Below are positions 1-5,962 of a stretch of 47,923 nucleotides of DNA, piece by piece. Source of the DNA: JBHIKY01 sp042139015 (GTDB taxonomy: Bacteria; Bacillota; Bacilli; Bacillales; Marinococcaceae); the NCBI RefSeq assembly GCF_042139015.1, contig NZ_JBHIKY010000028.1, forward strand, positions 1 through 47,923. Direction: 5' to 3'. Made by a program: the position numbers and the translations under genes. Numbering within the stretch: position 1 is the stretch's first letter; each line of letters begins with the position of its first letter. The notes beneath the pieces are model-generated. The model saw only the letters and a program-made list of their open reading frames with translations, searched no databases and had not been told where the DNA came from.

Positions 1-300
1 GCTTGACGCTTCTGCGAGATCATCTACGATTGAAACATAGGGAAGAATGATCTGTAGCTGTCACCATCGCATCATTCCTATTCTGTTAAAGGGTGTCCAC
101 TTTCTTGACAGAGGTCCATGGGTTCCGCTAACTGCCGAAAAAGCAGGTCAAATTTACTGAAATTCAGGCAAATAGCGAACCTCATGTCCGCCAACCATTC
201 AAATAGAGAGCGAAATTTGATAGAATAACGGATCTCATGACCGCATACCGCTCGTGGCAGGATCTGTGCCAGCGTCACGGTTCTCGACATCTATTAAGTT
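1..300. other. Intergenic region with possible insertion-sequence scar
   Basis: No convincing gene is seen. The motif gtgtccactttcttgacag (about 92-110) resembles terminal sequences of IS3-like elements. On the minus strand two imperfect copies of a GCGG-CATGAG-TCCG/TTCG-TATT motif lie near 175-190 and 229-247. I read this as degenerate repeat or IS debris, with low confidence; the family is not identifiable by eye. Confidence 0.25.
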
Positions 301-312
301 TTCTTAAAATAA

Positions 313-354
313 AAAAGCTAAATTCTCCTCCTACTGGAATTGAATTTAGCTTTT
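313..354 (-). terminator. Intrinsic terminator of the iron operon
   Basis: A 13-bp perfect stem, AAAAGCTAAATTC / GAATTTAGCTTTT, overlaps the stop codon of the FhuF-like gene (346-348). On the minus strand it is followed by TTTTTTA. It closes the minus-strand iron operon. Confidence 0.75.
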
Positions 355-1134
355 ATTCTGTTTCAGCTTTGTATAATATTCATTTCTTACTTCCGGTTTC
401 ATACGTGGACAACGATAGCAATATTTATCAGATGATTTATAAGCAAGACAGCAAGTCGGCTTCGTATATAGGGGCTTATCTTCCGCCGGGTTAGGAATTT
501 CCAAACATCGAAAAGAAAAAGGAGTTCTTTTTTCACCAAATACTTCTGCCTCAGTGCTTGAAGTAATCAGCTCCCAGTCCTCTTCCATAATGCTTCGTAT
601 GTTAGCTGTTTCTGTTACCTTTGCAAGACCAATAAAATAAGGTAAAGCATGATACAGCTGCCCCCACACTTCTTTTGAGCGAATGCCGCTATGTGCTGAG
701 AAGGTGTGAAAAAGAGGGGTCACATGCAGCTCATAAAATTGACGGAGAACATTCTGCCGATCTTTTCTCGTATAACTTATTTCTCTTGAAAGAGAAGGTA
801 CAGAAAATTCAAATATCAATTCACCAATACCTGGTTTTTCCACAAGAAACACCTGCACGCCGTTAATAGATGGGTCAAATTGATAACCTTTTGCCAGCGC
901 CCAGTGTACAAAAGCAATATATCGACTGTATCTATTTGCCCAAAAAGTAACAATCATATCGTCTTCAGGTGCACTTATGGAATTTCCATAAAGGTCAAAG
1001 AAAGAATGTCTTTCATCCTCGTGGAGCCATTGATGAGGCGTGCCACTATATACGTGATCAGAGGGTGCTTCATGCCGGACAGAAAAAACATCATACATTT
1101 TCTGGTCTGCTCTTTGATCATAAATAACTGACAT
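346..1134 (-). CDS. FhuF-like siderophore ferric reductase
   Basis: A protein of 262 aa that ends in CC-x9-C-x2-C (C228, C229, C239, C242). This is the [2Fe-2S] ligand pattern of the FhuF/IucA-IucC C-terminal ferric reductase family, which reduces Fe3+ held by imported siderophores in the cytosol. The rest of the chain has no other clear motif. The start lies 2 nt after the stop of the ABC ATPase gene, with AAGG inside that gene as ribosome site, so the two are co-transcribed from the Fur-box promoter near 2.0 kb. The family call rests on the Cys motif and the operon context; the exact siderophore cannot be told. Confidence 0.85.
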   Translation of the reverse strand: MSVIYDQRADQKMYDVFSVRHEAPSDHVYSGTPHQWLHEDERHSFFDLYGNSISAPEDDMIVTFWANRYSRYIAFVHWALAKGYQFDPSINGVQVFLVEKPGIGELIFEFSVPSLSREISYTRKDRQNVLRQFYELHVTPLFHTFSAHSGIRSKEVWGQLYHALPYFIGLAKVTETANIRSIMEEDWELITSSTEAEVFGEKRTPFSFRCLEIPNPAEDKPLYTKPTCCLAYKSSDKYCYRCPRMKPEVRNEYYTKLKQNKS

Positions 1135-1136
1135 TG

Positions 1137-1967
1137 CTAAACCTTCGCCATCCGGACCGGCTCAGGAACAGCTTCGAGGTCCTGATCAATAAGATCATAT
1201 GTCATACAAATAGGTTTACCTGTTCTCGGGTCAGTAACAACATGTGCGTCAACGCCAAACACTTTACGAAGTACAGACTTGCAAATTACTTCAGATGGAG
1301 TCCCGGAATGCTGCACCTTGCCGTTTTTCATTGCAATTAAATGATCAGAAAAACGGGCAGCGTGATTCAAATCGTGAATGACCAGAACAATCGTCCGTTG
1401 TTCCTTCTGATTAAGCTGCTGCAACAGCTCCAATATTTCAAGCTGGTGAGCCATATCAAGATATGTTGTTGGCTCATCAAGAAGCAATACATCAGTATCC
1501 TGTGCCAGAGCCATTGATATCCATGCACGCTGGCGCTGCCCGCCGGATAGTGCATTCAGAGGACGTTTGGCAAAATCAGCCATTCCTGTATCGGTTATGG
1601 CATTCTCTACTGCTTCCTTATCCTTGGAGGAAAGACGTCCGATTCCACGGCGATGTGGATATCTTCCAAAAGCAACAAGCTGTTCTACCGTAATGCTCTG
1701 TGGTATGTCAGGAGATTGAGCAAGAATAGCCATTTCTCTTGCTACATCCTTTGTCTTCATTTCAAAAATATTTCTTCCATTTAAGTATACGACTCCGCGG
1801 TCCGGTTGTAGTATTCTGGAAACCGCTTTTAATATTGTAGATTTGCCGCAGCCGTTCGGACCGATGATTGAAGTAATAACACCTTCTGGTACATCCACTG
1901 AGAAATCATCTATTATAGTATTATTATCATATGAAACTGTAATGTGCTGGGTGGAAAGCTTTGGCAC
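1137..1967 (-). CDS. Iron-siderophore ABC transporter ATP-binding protein
   Basis: A FecE/FhuC/YusV-type ATPase that energises siderophore uptake. Visible are Walker A GPNGCGKST (residues 36-44), the signature LSGGQRQR, Walker B VLLLDEP and the switch His in VIHDLNHA. The frame is open up to 2003, but an upstream start there would lie inside the Fur box and lack a ribosome site. The GTG at 1967 has AAAGGAG 8 nt upstream and begins PKLSTQH, typical of the family, giving 276 aa. No permease or binding-protein gene is adjacent, so it must work with subunits encoded elsewhere. Confidence 0.92.
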   Translation of the reverse strand: MPKLSTQHITVSYDNNTIIDDFSVDVPEGVITSIIGPNGCGKSTILKAVSRILQPDRGVVYLNGRNIFEMKTKDVAREMAILAQSPDIPQSITVEQLVAFGRYPHRRGIGRLSSKDKEAVENAITDTGMADFAKRPLNALSGGQRQRAWISMALAQDTDVLLLDEPTTYLDMAHQLEILELLQQLNQKEQRTIVLVIHDLNHAARFSDHLIAMKNGKVQHSGTPSEVICKSVLRKVFGVDAHVVTDPRTGKPICMTYDLIDQDLEAVPEPVRMAKV

Positions 1968-2003
1968 TCCCGACACTCCTTTTACGTGTATCATCGTTAA
2001 CAT

Positions 2004-2052
2004 TGATAATCATTTTCATTTAAATTATAAATCTTTTTATTTCAATTATCAA
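2004..2052 (-). promoter_or_regulatory. Sigma-A promoter and Fur box of iron operon
   Basis: On the minus strand TTGATA (2052-2047) and TATAAT (2029-2024) are separated by 17 nt. Just downstream is the 7-1-7 inverted repeat TGAAAAT-G-ATTATCA (2018-2004), matching the Bacillus Fur core TGATAAT-N-ATTATCA at all but one position. Iron-replete Fur would block the transcription start. It controls the ABC ATPase and the FhuF-like gene. Confidence 0.8.
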
Positions 2053-2151
2053 CCATCAAATTGAGATTATGTTTAATTTCTGATAGATCCGTTGAGATGG
2101 TTTATAAGTTGTGATACGTTTTCCATAGTGAATTATGTGGAGGGAAAAATC

Positions 2152-2325
2152 ATGACACAAACTGAACTGAAGGAAAAACTTGACTATCTCAAGATGGATT
2201 ATGTCCGTTTACAAGGCGACGTTGAAAAGCTGGAATCCATCGGTGGAAATGCAGATGCAGCCATAAAACAGATGGAAGAGATCGAAGAAGAAATACGCCT
2301 CGTTAACCAAAGGTTAAGAGCATAG
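2152..2325 (+). CDS. Small coiled-coil protein, SE1832 family
   Basis: A soluble protein of 57 aa, charged and almost entirely helical (heptad-like Leu/Ile spacing, many Glu/Lys), resembling the uncharacterised SE1832 family of Firmicutes. The ATG at 2152 follows GGAGGG at 8 nt; the longer frame from 2092 has no ribosome site. It is monocistronic, and its transcript ends in the hairpin at the left end of the repeat that follows 6 nt after the stop. Function is unknown; the family name is from memory of the pattern and moderately sure. Confidence 0.75.
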   Translation: MTQTELKEKLDYLKMDYVRLQGDVEKLESIGGNADAAIKQMEEIEEEIRLVNQRLRA

Positions 2326-2331
2326 GGAAAA

Positions 2332-2551
2332 GGGGCTGTATCATAACTGATACTCGCCCCTTTTGCATGGTAAAAAAAGCAGAGGACAAGTCCTGCGCTT
2401 TCCGTGGGCAGCGCTTCAGCTAACCGGGAGAAACCCGCGCCCGGTTAGCTGAAGCCGCTGTTCTTCCCACTGGAGTCTTCGGACTTGTCCCCTGCTATCT
2501 TCTATTTAGGATACTACTTTTTCTATAAAAAGGGGCTTTTGATGCATCCCC
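2332..2551 (+). repeat. R1 dispersed repeat, copy A
   Basis: About 220 bp beginning ggggctgta and ending in a near-inverted copy (gatgcatcccc). It starts with a terminator-like hairpin (AAAAGGGGC-GTATC...GATAC-GCCCCTTTT). Its centre has a perfect 16-bp inverted repeat, GCTTCAGCTAACCGGG (2413-2428) with its complement (2440-2455). Outer arms ggacaagtcc / ggacttgtcc make the whole element a foldback structure. Copies or fragments lie at 10500-10720, 44741-44817 (reverse) and 47745-47880. It has no coding capacity and is best described as a MITE-like or structured intergenic repeat that doubles as a transcription terminator. Confidence 0.85.
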
Positions 2552-2567
2552 TTTTTTTGTTGGTAAA

Positions 2568-2696
2568 TTATTTTTGTAAGGCTGACTCAAAATGAATAAT
2601 CCCGGCAGAATAGGATTCAGTGCTGTCGGTCATATATATAACTACAAACACTGCCGCTATGATAATTAAACAGACAACTAACGTTCTTTGAAACAC
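2568..2696 (-). CDS. Small single-pass membrane protein
   Basis: A 42-aa frame with a GTG start at 2696, preceded 9 nt upstream by GGGGAG. It encodes one hydrophobic segment (residues about 5-22, VVCLIIIAAVFVVIYM) followed by a short polar tail rich in Ser/Glu. No family is recognised. The clear ribosome site and the clean transmembrane pattern support a real gene, but length is the only other evidence. Confidence 0.5.
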   Translation of the reverse strand: MFQRTLVVCLIIIAAVFVVIYMTDSTESYSAGIIHFESALQK

Positions 2697-2927
2697 ACTG
2701 TACTTCTCCCCTCACTATAAATCTCTCTTTATTTATTCTACCTAATTTTTAATGGTATTTGTGAAAAAAGTGAAATTTTTTTAATCTAATTTTAACATTT
2801 TTATAATAATTGAAATAAAGCAAAAATTTAACCAGCTGGAGTTATGATTCTTGAACATTCCCAAATGTTTCTCTGACTATTCGTCAGGGTATGCAGTGCA
2901 CAAGTCAAGTTATTTAGGAGGCTCATT

Positions 2928-4040
2928 ATGAGTGATATAGATAAATTATTTGAAAAAGGATTAATCCGCGGAAAAGCATTGGATAACCGATATGTAGTTG
3001 CTCCGATGACACGAGTGAGTGCAGAGGAAGATGGAATAGCGAACCAGAGGATGAAAGAGTATTATGAACGGTACGCTTATGGAGGTTTTTCAGCTGTAAT
3101 TACAGAAGGAATTTACACAGATCAGAAGTACAGTCAGGGGTATGCATTTCAGCCAGGTATTGCCAATGAGGAGCAAAAAAAGGCGTGGGAACCAATCGTA
3201 AATGCGGTAAAGCGGAATGGAGCATTGTTTATAGCCCAACTTATGCATGCAGGGGCTCAATCTCAGGATAACCGCTTTGTTTCTCACACTGCTGCACCTT
3301 CTTCAATTAAACCGCCCGGTGAACAGCTCGCATTTTACCGTGGAGAAGGTGAGTTTCCTGAGCCGGTGGAACTGACATATCAGGAGATAAAGGAACTTAA
3401 AGAAGGATTCGTTCAAGCTGCTCTCAGGTCAAAGAATGCCGGCTTCGATGGCGTCGAACTCCACAGCGCCAACGGCTATGTACTCGATCAATTTTTAACT
3501 GAAGCAACAAATCAGAGAACCGATGGATATGGAGGAAGTCTAAGTGAACGACTTAAGCTGCTGTTAGAGATTATTGAAGAAGTCAGAGAAGCTGTTGGAG
3601 AAAAATTTATTGTCGGAGTCCGCATTTCGCAGGCAAAAGTCACGGATAGTGAATACAGATGGCCCGGCGGAGAAGAAGATGCCTCTGTTATTTTTTCAAG
3701 CCTTGGAAAAACCTCACTTGATTATATTCATACTACAGAAAATGACGGTACAGCACCCGGGTTTGGTGAAGGGACTCTGACAATGGCAGGGGCAGCCAAG
3801 CAATTCAGCGGTCTTCCGGTAATTGCCAATGGACAGCTTGCAGAACCTGATAAAGCTGCATATTTAATCACTAACAATGACGCCGATTTTATTGCATTAG
3901 GTACTGGCGCATTAGCCAATCCAGACGCACCAAACCTGATTAGAAAAAATAAACCACTACAGGAATTTGATTTCGAAAAAATTATGCTGCCTGTAGCATA
4001 TATTAAAGATACGGAGCTGAAAGCAGCTCTAACAAAATAA
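2928..4040 (+). CDS. NADH:flavin oxidoreductase, Old Yellow Enzyme family
   Basis: A TIM-barrel FMN enzyme of 370 aa that reduces activated C=C bonds (enals, enones, nitro compounds) with NAD(P)H. The family active-site stretch is present as GVELHSANGYVLDQF, with the His/Asn pair that binds the substrate carbonyl and the Tyr that donates a proton. RTDGYGGS follows as in all OYEs. The start has AGGAGG 8 nt upstream. It stands alone between a repeat region and a converging small gene, with a hairpin just after the stop. The physiological substrate cannot be inferred. Confidence 0.93.
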   Translation: MSDIDKLFEKGLIRGKALDNRYVVAPMTRVSAEEDGIANQRMKEYYERYAYGGFSAVITEGIYTDQKYSQGYAFQPGIANEEQKKAWEPIVNAVKRNGALFIAQLMHAGAQSQDNRFVSHTAAPSSIKPPGEQLAFYRGEGEFPEPVELTYQEIKELKEGFVQAALRSKNAGFDGVELHSANGYVLDQFLTEATNQRTDGYGGSLSERLKLLLEIIEEVREAVGEKFIVGVRISQAKVTDSEYRWPGGEEDASVIFSSLGKTSLDYIHTTENDGTAPGFGEGTLTMAGAAKQFSGLPVIANGQLAEPDKAAYLITNNDADFIALGTGALANPDAPNLIRKNKPLQEFDFEKIMLPVAYIKDTELKAALTK

Positions 4041-4048
4041 TTGCAGGA

Positions 4049-4080
4049 AGGCTTCTTCTAAAAACTTATGGAAGAAGCCT
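4049..4080. terminator. Hairpin terminator between convergent genes
   Basis: The stem AGGCTTCTTC / GAAGAAGCCT lies 8 nt after the OYE stop and just before the converging gene at 4086. The U-run is poor on the plus strand (caattt), so termination efficiency is uncertain. Confidence 0.5.
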
Positions 4081-4085
4081 CAATT

Positions 4086-4334
4086 TCATATAATAATATT
4101 AATCATAGTTCCTTTCTTTGCAGACTCAAAAATATTATGACCTGGATAGTTAAGCCGTTTCCTTCTTGAATATCTCTCCATTTCATATATTTTTTTTCGT
4201 GTGTAATCAAAGGAACAAATACCGGTAAAATCCCCATTTATATGCAGCTCACATTTGTTGCCGCCTAAATATACAAGTTTAAGTGAATGACCATACAACC
4301 ATGTATAATAAATCCCCCCCTGCATTCTTATCAA
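4086..4334 (-). CDS. Hypothetical protein, 82 aa
   Basis: A TTG start at 4334 is supported by a perfect AGGAGG 8 nt upstream (4343-4348). The product is basic and aromatic-rich, with KCELHINGDFTG near the middle followed by Arg/Lys-rich YSRRKRL. There is no signal peptide or membrane segment. It is divergent from the SlrR-like gene and shares its AT-rich 225-bp intergenic region, where candidate SinR-type sites lie, so it may belong to the same regulon. No family recognised. Confidence 0.6.
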   Translation of the reverse strand: MIRMQGGIYYTWLYGHSLKLVYLGGNKCELHINGDFTGICSFDYTRKKIYEMERYSRRKRLNYPGHNIFESAKKGTMINIII

Positions 4335-4438
4335 GACTCTCTCCTCCTATATCCCCTTTTTGTTCATTTTATAGAATTATTTATAATTATATAGTGTGAA
4401 TTAATTGTTGAAACACGAGAAAATTATTCATTTTTCCT

Positions 4439-4533
4439 ATATAACGAACATATACTGTTCTATATATAGTATATACTCTTATTTGCTCCGTTTTTCATTT
4501 TTTCAAAATCCTCATTTGTTTTATATAATGAAC
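4439..4533. promoter_or_regulatory. Candidate SinR-type operators upstream of slrR-like gene
   Basis: Two copies of ATATARYGAAC occur, at 4439-4449 and 4523-4533. The first is half of a palindrome, GAACA-tatac-TGTTC (4446-4460). The second overlaps a TATAAT (4524-4529) that could be the -10 of the SlrR-like gene. The B. subtilis SinR half-site is GTTCTYT, i.e. ARAGAAC on the other strand, so ARYGAAC is a close variant. Two more copies lie upstream of sinR. Binding is inferred. Confidence 0.45.
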
Positions 4534-4559
4534 AAAATGAATGTAAAGGGAGGAGGAAT

Positions 4560-4964
4560 ATGATAGGGGAAAAAATTCGCATATATAGAAGAAAAAAAGG
4601 CATTTCACTGACTGAACTCTCCCGGCAGGCTAATATTTCTAAATCCTACCTCAGTTATATAGAACGTGATGTGAAACAAAACCCTTCTATTGATGTATTA
4701 ATGAAAATTGCATCTGTATTAGGGATATCGATAGAAGATTTAATTGAAAACTCGGAAGAAAGCAATGAGGATGAAGAATTATTAGATGATGAATGGCTGG
4801 AACTCATAAGAGAAGCCATAAAAGCAGGAGTCACCAAGGAACAATTTAAAGAATTCCAAGAGTATGTAAAGTACGAAAATTGGTCAAAGAATAAAAGCCA
4901 GAGGAGAAATGACGAGGGAAAATTACGTAATGATAAGCACAGCAGGGGTAAAAAAAGACAATAA
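4560..4964 (+). CDS. SlrR/SinR-like transcriptional regulator
   Basis: A protein of 134 aa. Residues 1-65 are a Xre-type helix-turn-helix very like SinR/SlrR (MIGEKI, ISKSYLSYIERDV). Residues about 78-110 are a SinI/SinR-type dimerisation helix pair (DDEWLELIREAI...TKEQFKEF). The start has GGAGGAGG upstream. The tail after residue 110 is Lys/Arg-rich, and the frame stops 6 nt after a run of seven A (4950-4956). In the neighbouring frame a SinI-like sequence continues to 5073; joined, they would give the SlrR architecture of B. subtilis (HTH plus C-terminal SinI-like module). It may be a free-standing SinR paralogue or a split slrR. Confidence 0.85.
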   Translation: MIGEKIRIYRRKKGISLTELSRQANISKSYLSYIERDVKQNPSIDVLMKIASVLGISIEDLIENSEESNEDEELLDDEWLELIREAIKAGVTKEQFKEFQEYVKYENWSKNKSQRRNDEGKLRNDKHSRGKKRQ

Positions 4965-5073
4965 AGAGAATACTTCACTTGACTCAGATTGGATTCGTTT
5001 AATAAGTGAAGCAAAACAAATAGGATTGACACCTGAAGAAGTGCGGAATTTTCTTCAATCAGAACAAATTTAA
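4909..5073 (+). CDS. SinI-like anti-repressor domain overlapping the slrR-like gene
   Basis: A 54-aa frame whose last 31 residues (LDSDWIRLISEAKQIGL, then TPEEVRNFLQS) match the SinI helix-hook-helix that pairs with SinR. It overlaps the 3' end of the SlrR-like gene by 56 nt in the +1 frame. Possible starts are ATG 4909 (GAGGAG only 2 nt away, poor) and ATG 4930 (GAGGG 11 nt away). The weak starts argue that it may normally be reached by a frame change at the A7 run rather than by its own initiation. It is too short to be seen by size-filtered gene callers. Similarity is read by eye but specific. Confidence 0.7.
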   Translation: MTRENYVMISTAGVKKDNKENTSLDSDWIRLISEAKQIGLTPEEVRNFLQSEQI

Positions 5074-5074
5074 A

Positions 5075-5113
5075 AAAACACTTTCCTGCGAAGAACGCGG
5101 GAAAGTGTTTTTA
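5075..5113. terminator. Bidirectional terminator between the two sin units
   Basis: The stem CACTTTCC-GCG / CGC-GGAAAGTG is flanked by A-run and T-run on both sides. It separates the plus-strand SlrR/SinI-like unit from the converging sinR gene, whose stop codon (5111-5113) lies in its right flank. Confidence 0.8.
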
Positions 5114-5437
5114 TTGCTTGTTGCTTCTCCATTTATTAAATTCAAGAAATTCTTTAAATTGCTGTTTAGAAACTCCGGAGTCCATTGCCTCCTGGACGAT
5201 CTTCAACCAGTCCTCATCAAGATTTTTTTCATCGACCTCCTGCTCCTCACGGATCAAAACATCAATGGATATATTTAAAACTTTTGAGATTTTTTCAAGA
5301 AACTGTACAGACGGGTTGGTTTGTATATTTCTTTCAATAGCGCTTAAATAAGATTTAGCCACCCCTGCCTGGTCAGCAAGTTCTGTAAGAGAAATTCCTT
5401 TTTCTTTTCTATATTTTTTTACGCGTTCACCTATCAT
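5111..5437 (-). CDS. sinR: Biofilm master repressor SinR
   Basis: A protein of 108 aa (B. subtilis SinR is 111) that aligns throughout: MIGERVKKYRKEKGISLTEL, then AGVAKSYLSAIERNIQTNPS as recognition region, then the C-terminal pair LDEDWLKIVQEAMDSGVS with KQQFKEFLEFNKW, which tetramerises and is captured by SinI. In B. subtilis it represses matrix operons (eps, tapA) and slrR. AAAGGAG lies 8 nt before the ATG. It sits downstream of sinI on the same strand, but a terminator (5528-5549) and an extended -10 promoter lie between them, so sinR is at least partly transcribed on its own. Confidence 0.95.
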   Translation of the reverse strand: MIGERVKKYRKEKGISLTELADQAGVAKSYLSAIERNIQTNPSVQFLEKISKVLNISIDVLIREEQEVDEKNLDEDWLKIVQEAMDSGVSKQQFKEFLEFNKWRSNKQ

Positions 5438-5470
5438 CCTTTATGCTCCTTTGTCAGCTATTTCGATTTA

Positions 5471-5509
5471 ATTATAACATATAACGAATCAAAGTAAGAT
5501 ATAGTGAAC
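5471..5509 (-). promoter_or_regulatory. sinR promoter with two candidate SinR operators
   Basis: On the minus strand TGTTATAAT (5479-5471) is an extended -10 with no clear -35. On the plus strand ATATAACGAAT (5479-5489) and ATATAGTGAAC (5499-5509) are direct repeats exactly 20 bp apart, two DNA turns, abutting the -10. The spacing suggests autorepression by SinR or control by the SlrR-like partner; this is inference. Confidence 0.5.
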
Positions 5510-5527
5510 GCTATTTATTTATTCAAA

Positions 5528-5549
5528 CAAAAAGCCACATATAGTGGCT
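5528..5549 (-). terminator. Terminator after sinI
   Basis: On the minus strand AGCCAC-tatat-GTGGCT is followed by TTTTTG, 40 nt after the sinI stop. It would end most riboswitch-initiated transcripts before sinR, uncoupling sinI from sinR. Confidence 0.65.
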
Positions 5550-5588
5550 GTAAAAAAAGGAAATGGAAATTATTGCGAAAATGAAAAT

Positions 5589-5705
5589 TTAATTCTTCAT
5601 TTCCTTTCTTAGGAACAATTTTATCTCTTCTACTGTCAAGCCTGCTGATTTCGCTTCTTTAATTAATTGTACCCATTCTTTGTCAAGCTTTGCCGGCACT
5701 AGCAT
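5589..5705 (-). CDS. sinI: SinI anti-repressor
   Basis: A 38-aa protein consisting almost only of the SinI helix-hook-helix: LDKEWVQLIKEAKSAGL, then TVEEIKLFLRK. B. subtilis SinI has 57 aa. SinI binds SinR and frees the matrix genes. The ATG at 5705 has GGGAGG 9 nt upstream; an in-frame ATG at 5711 is only 3 nt from it and is less likely. The ribosome site is part of an 8-nt sequence complementary to a segment 5' of a c-di-GMP-I aptamer, so translation is likely riboswitch-controlled. It lies upstream of sinR as in B. subtilis. Confidence 0.85.
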   Translation of the reverse strand: MLVPAKLDKEWVQLIKEAKSAGLTVEEIKLFLRKEMKN

Positions 5706-5711
5706 GCTCAT

Positions 5712-5834
5712 CAACCTCCCACCGCCTTAAAGGAATTTTCTCCCCAGGCAGTCCAGCCATCATAGTTTTAGAAACCTTAGACCTGTGACTTTGCGAAGCC
5801 GTTTTTCAACGGAGTTGCCTTTTTCTGGAGGTTG
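5712..5834 (-). promoter_or_regulatory. Cyclic di-GMP-I (GEMM) riboswitch in the sinI leader
   Basis: Read on the minus strand (5830 to 5740), the aptamer has the class I landmarks in order: AGGCAAC; hairpin CCGTT-GAAA-AACGG with GAAA tetraloop; CGCAAAG; CACAGGTCTAAGG; CTATGATGGCTGGA; CTGCCT closing P1 with AGGCA. CAACCTCC just 5' of P1 (5834-5827) is perfectly complementary to GGAGGTTG (5719-5712), which contains the sinI Shine-Dalgarno. GCCT of the P1 3' strand can alternatively pair with AAGGC downstream. This indicates translational control; whether ligand turns sinI on or off is not decidable by eye. Confidence 0.88.
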
Positions 5835-5858
5835 CTTGAAGAAATTGTTAAACTTATA

Positions 5859-5887
5859 ATAACACTTTTATTTGCTATTGACTTCAA
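5859..5887 (-). promoter_or_regulatory. Candidate sigma-A promoter of sinI leader
   Basis: On the minus strand TTGAAG (5887-5882) and TGTTAT (5864-5859) are 17 nt apart, placing a start some 20 nt before the anti-Shine-Dalgarno segment of the riboswitch. The -10 is weak. Confidence 0.4.
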
Positions 5888-5962
5888 TTTTACAAGCATA
5901 AAAGTAAAAATGTTGTCAGTAAATGCTTAAAAGAATAATTATTGTTTTACATTTTTTTACAT

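Noticed and set aside
4909..4964. Classic ribosomal frameshift signal for the SlrR/SinI overlap
   Set aside because: The required shift is +1 and there is no X-XXY-YYZ plus pseudoknot; slippage of RNA polymerase or an indel at A7 fits better.
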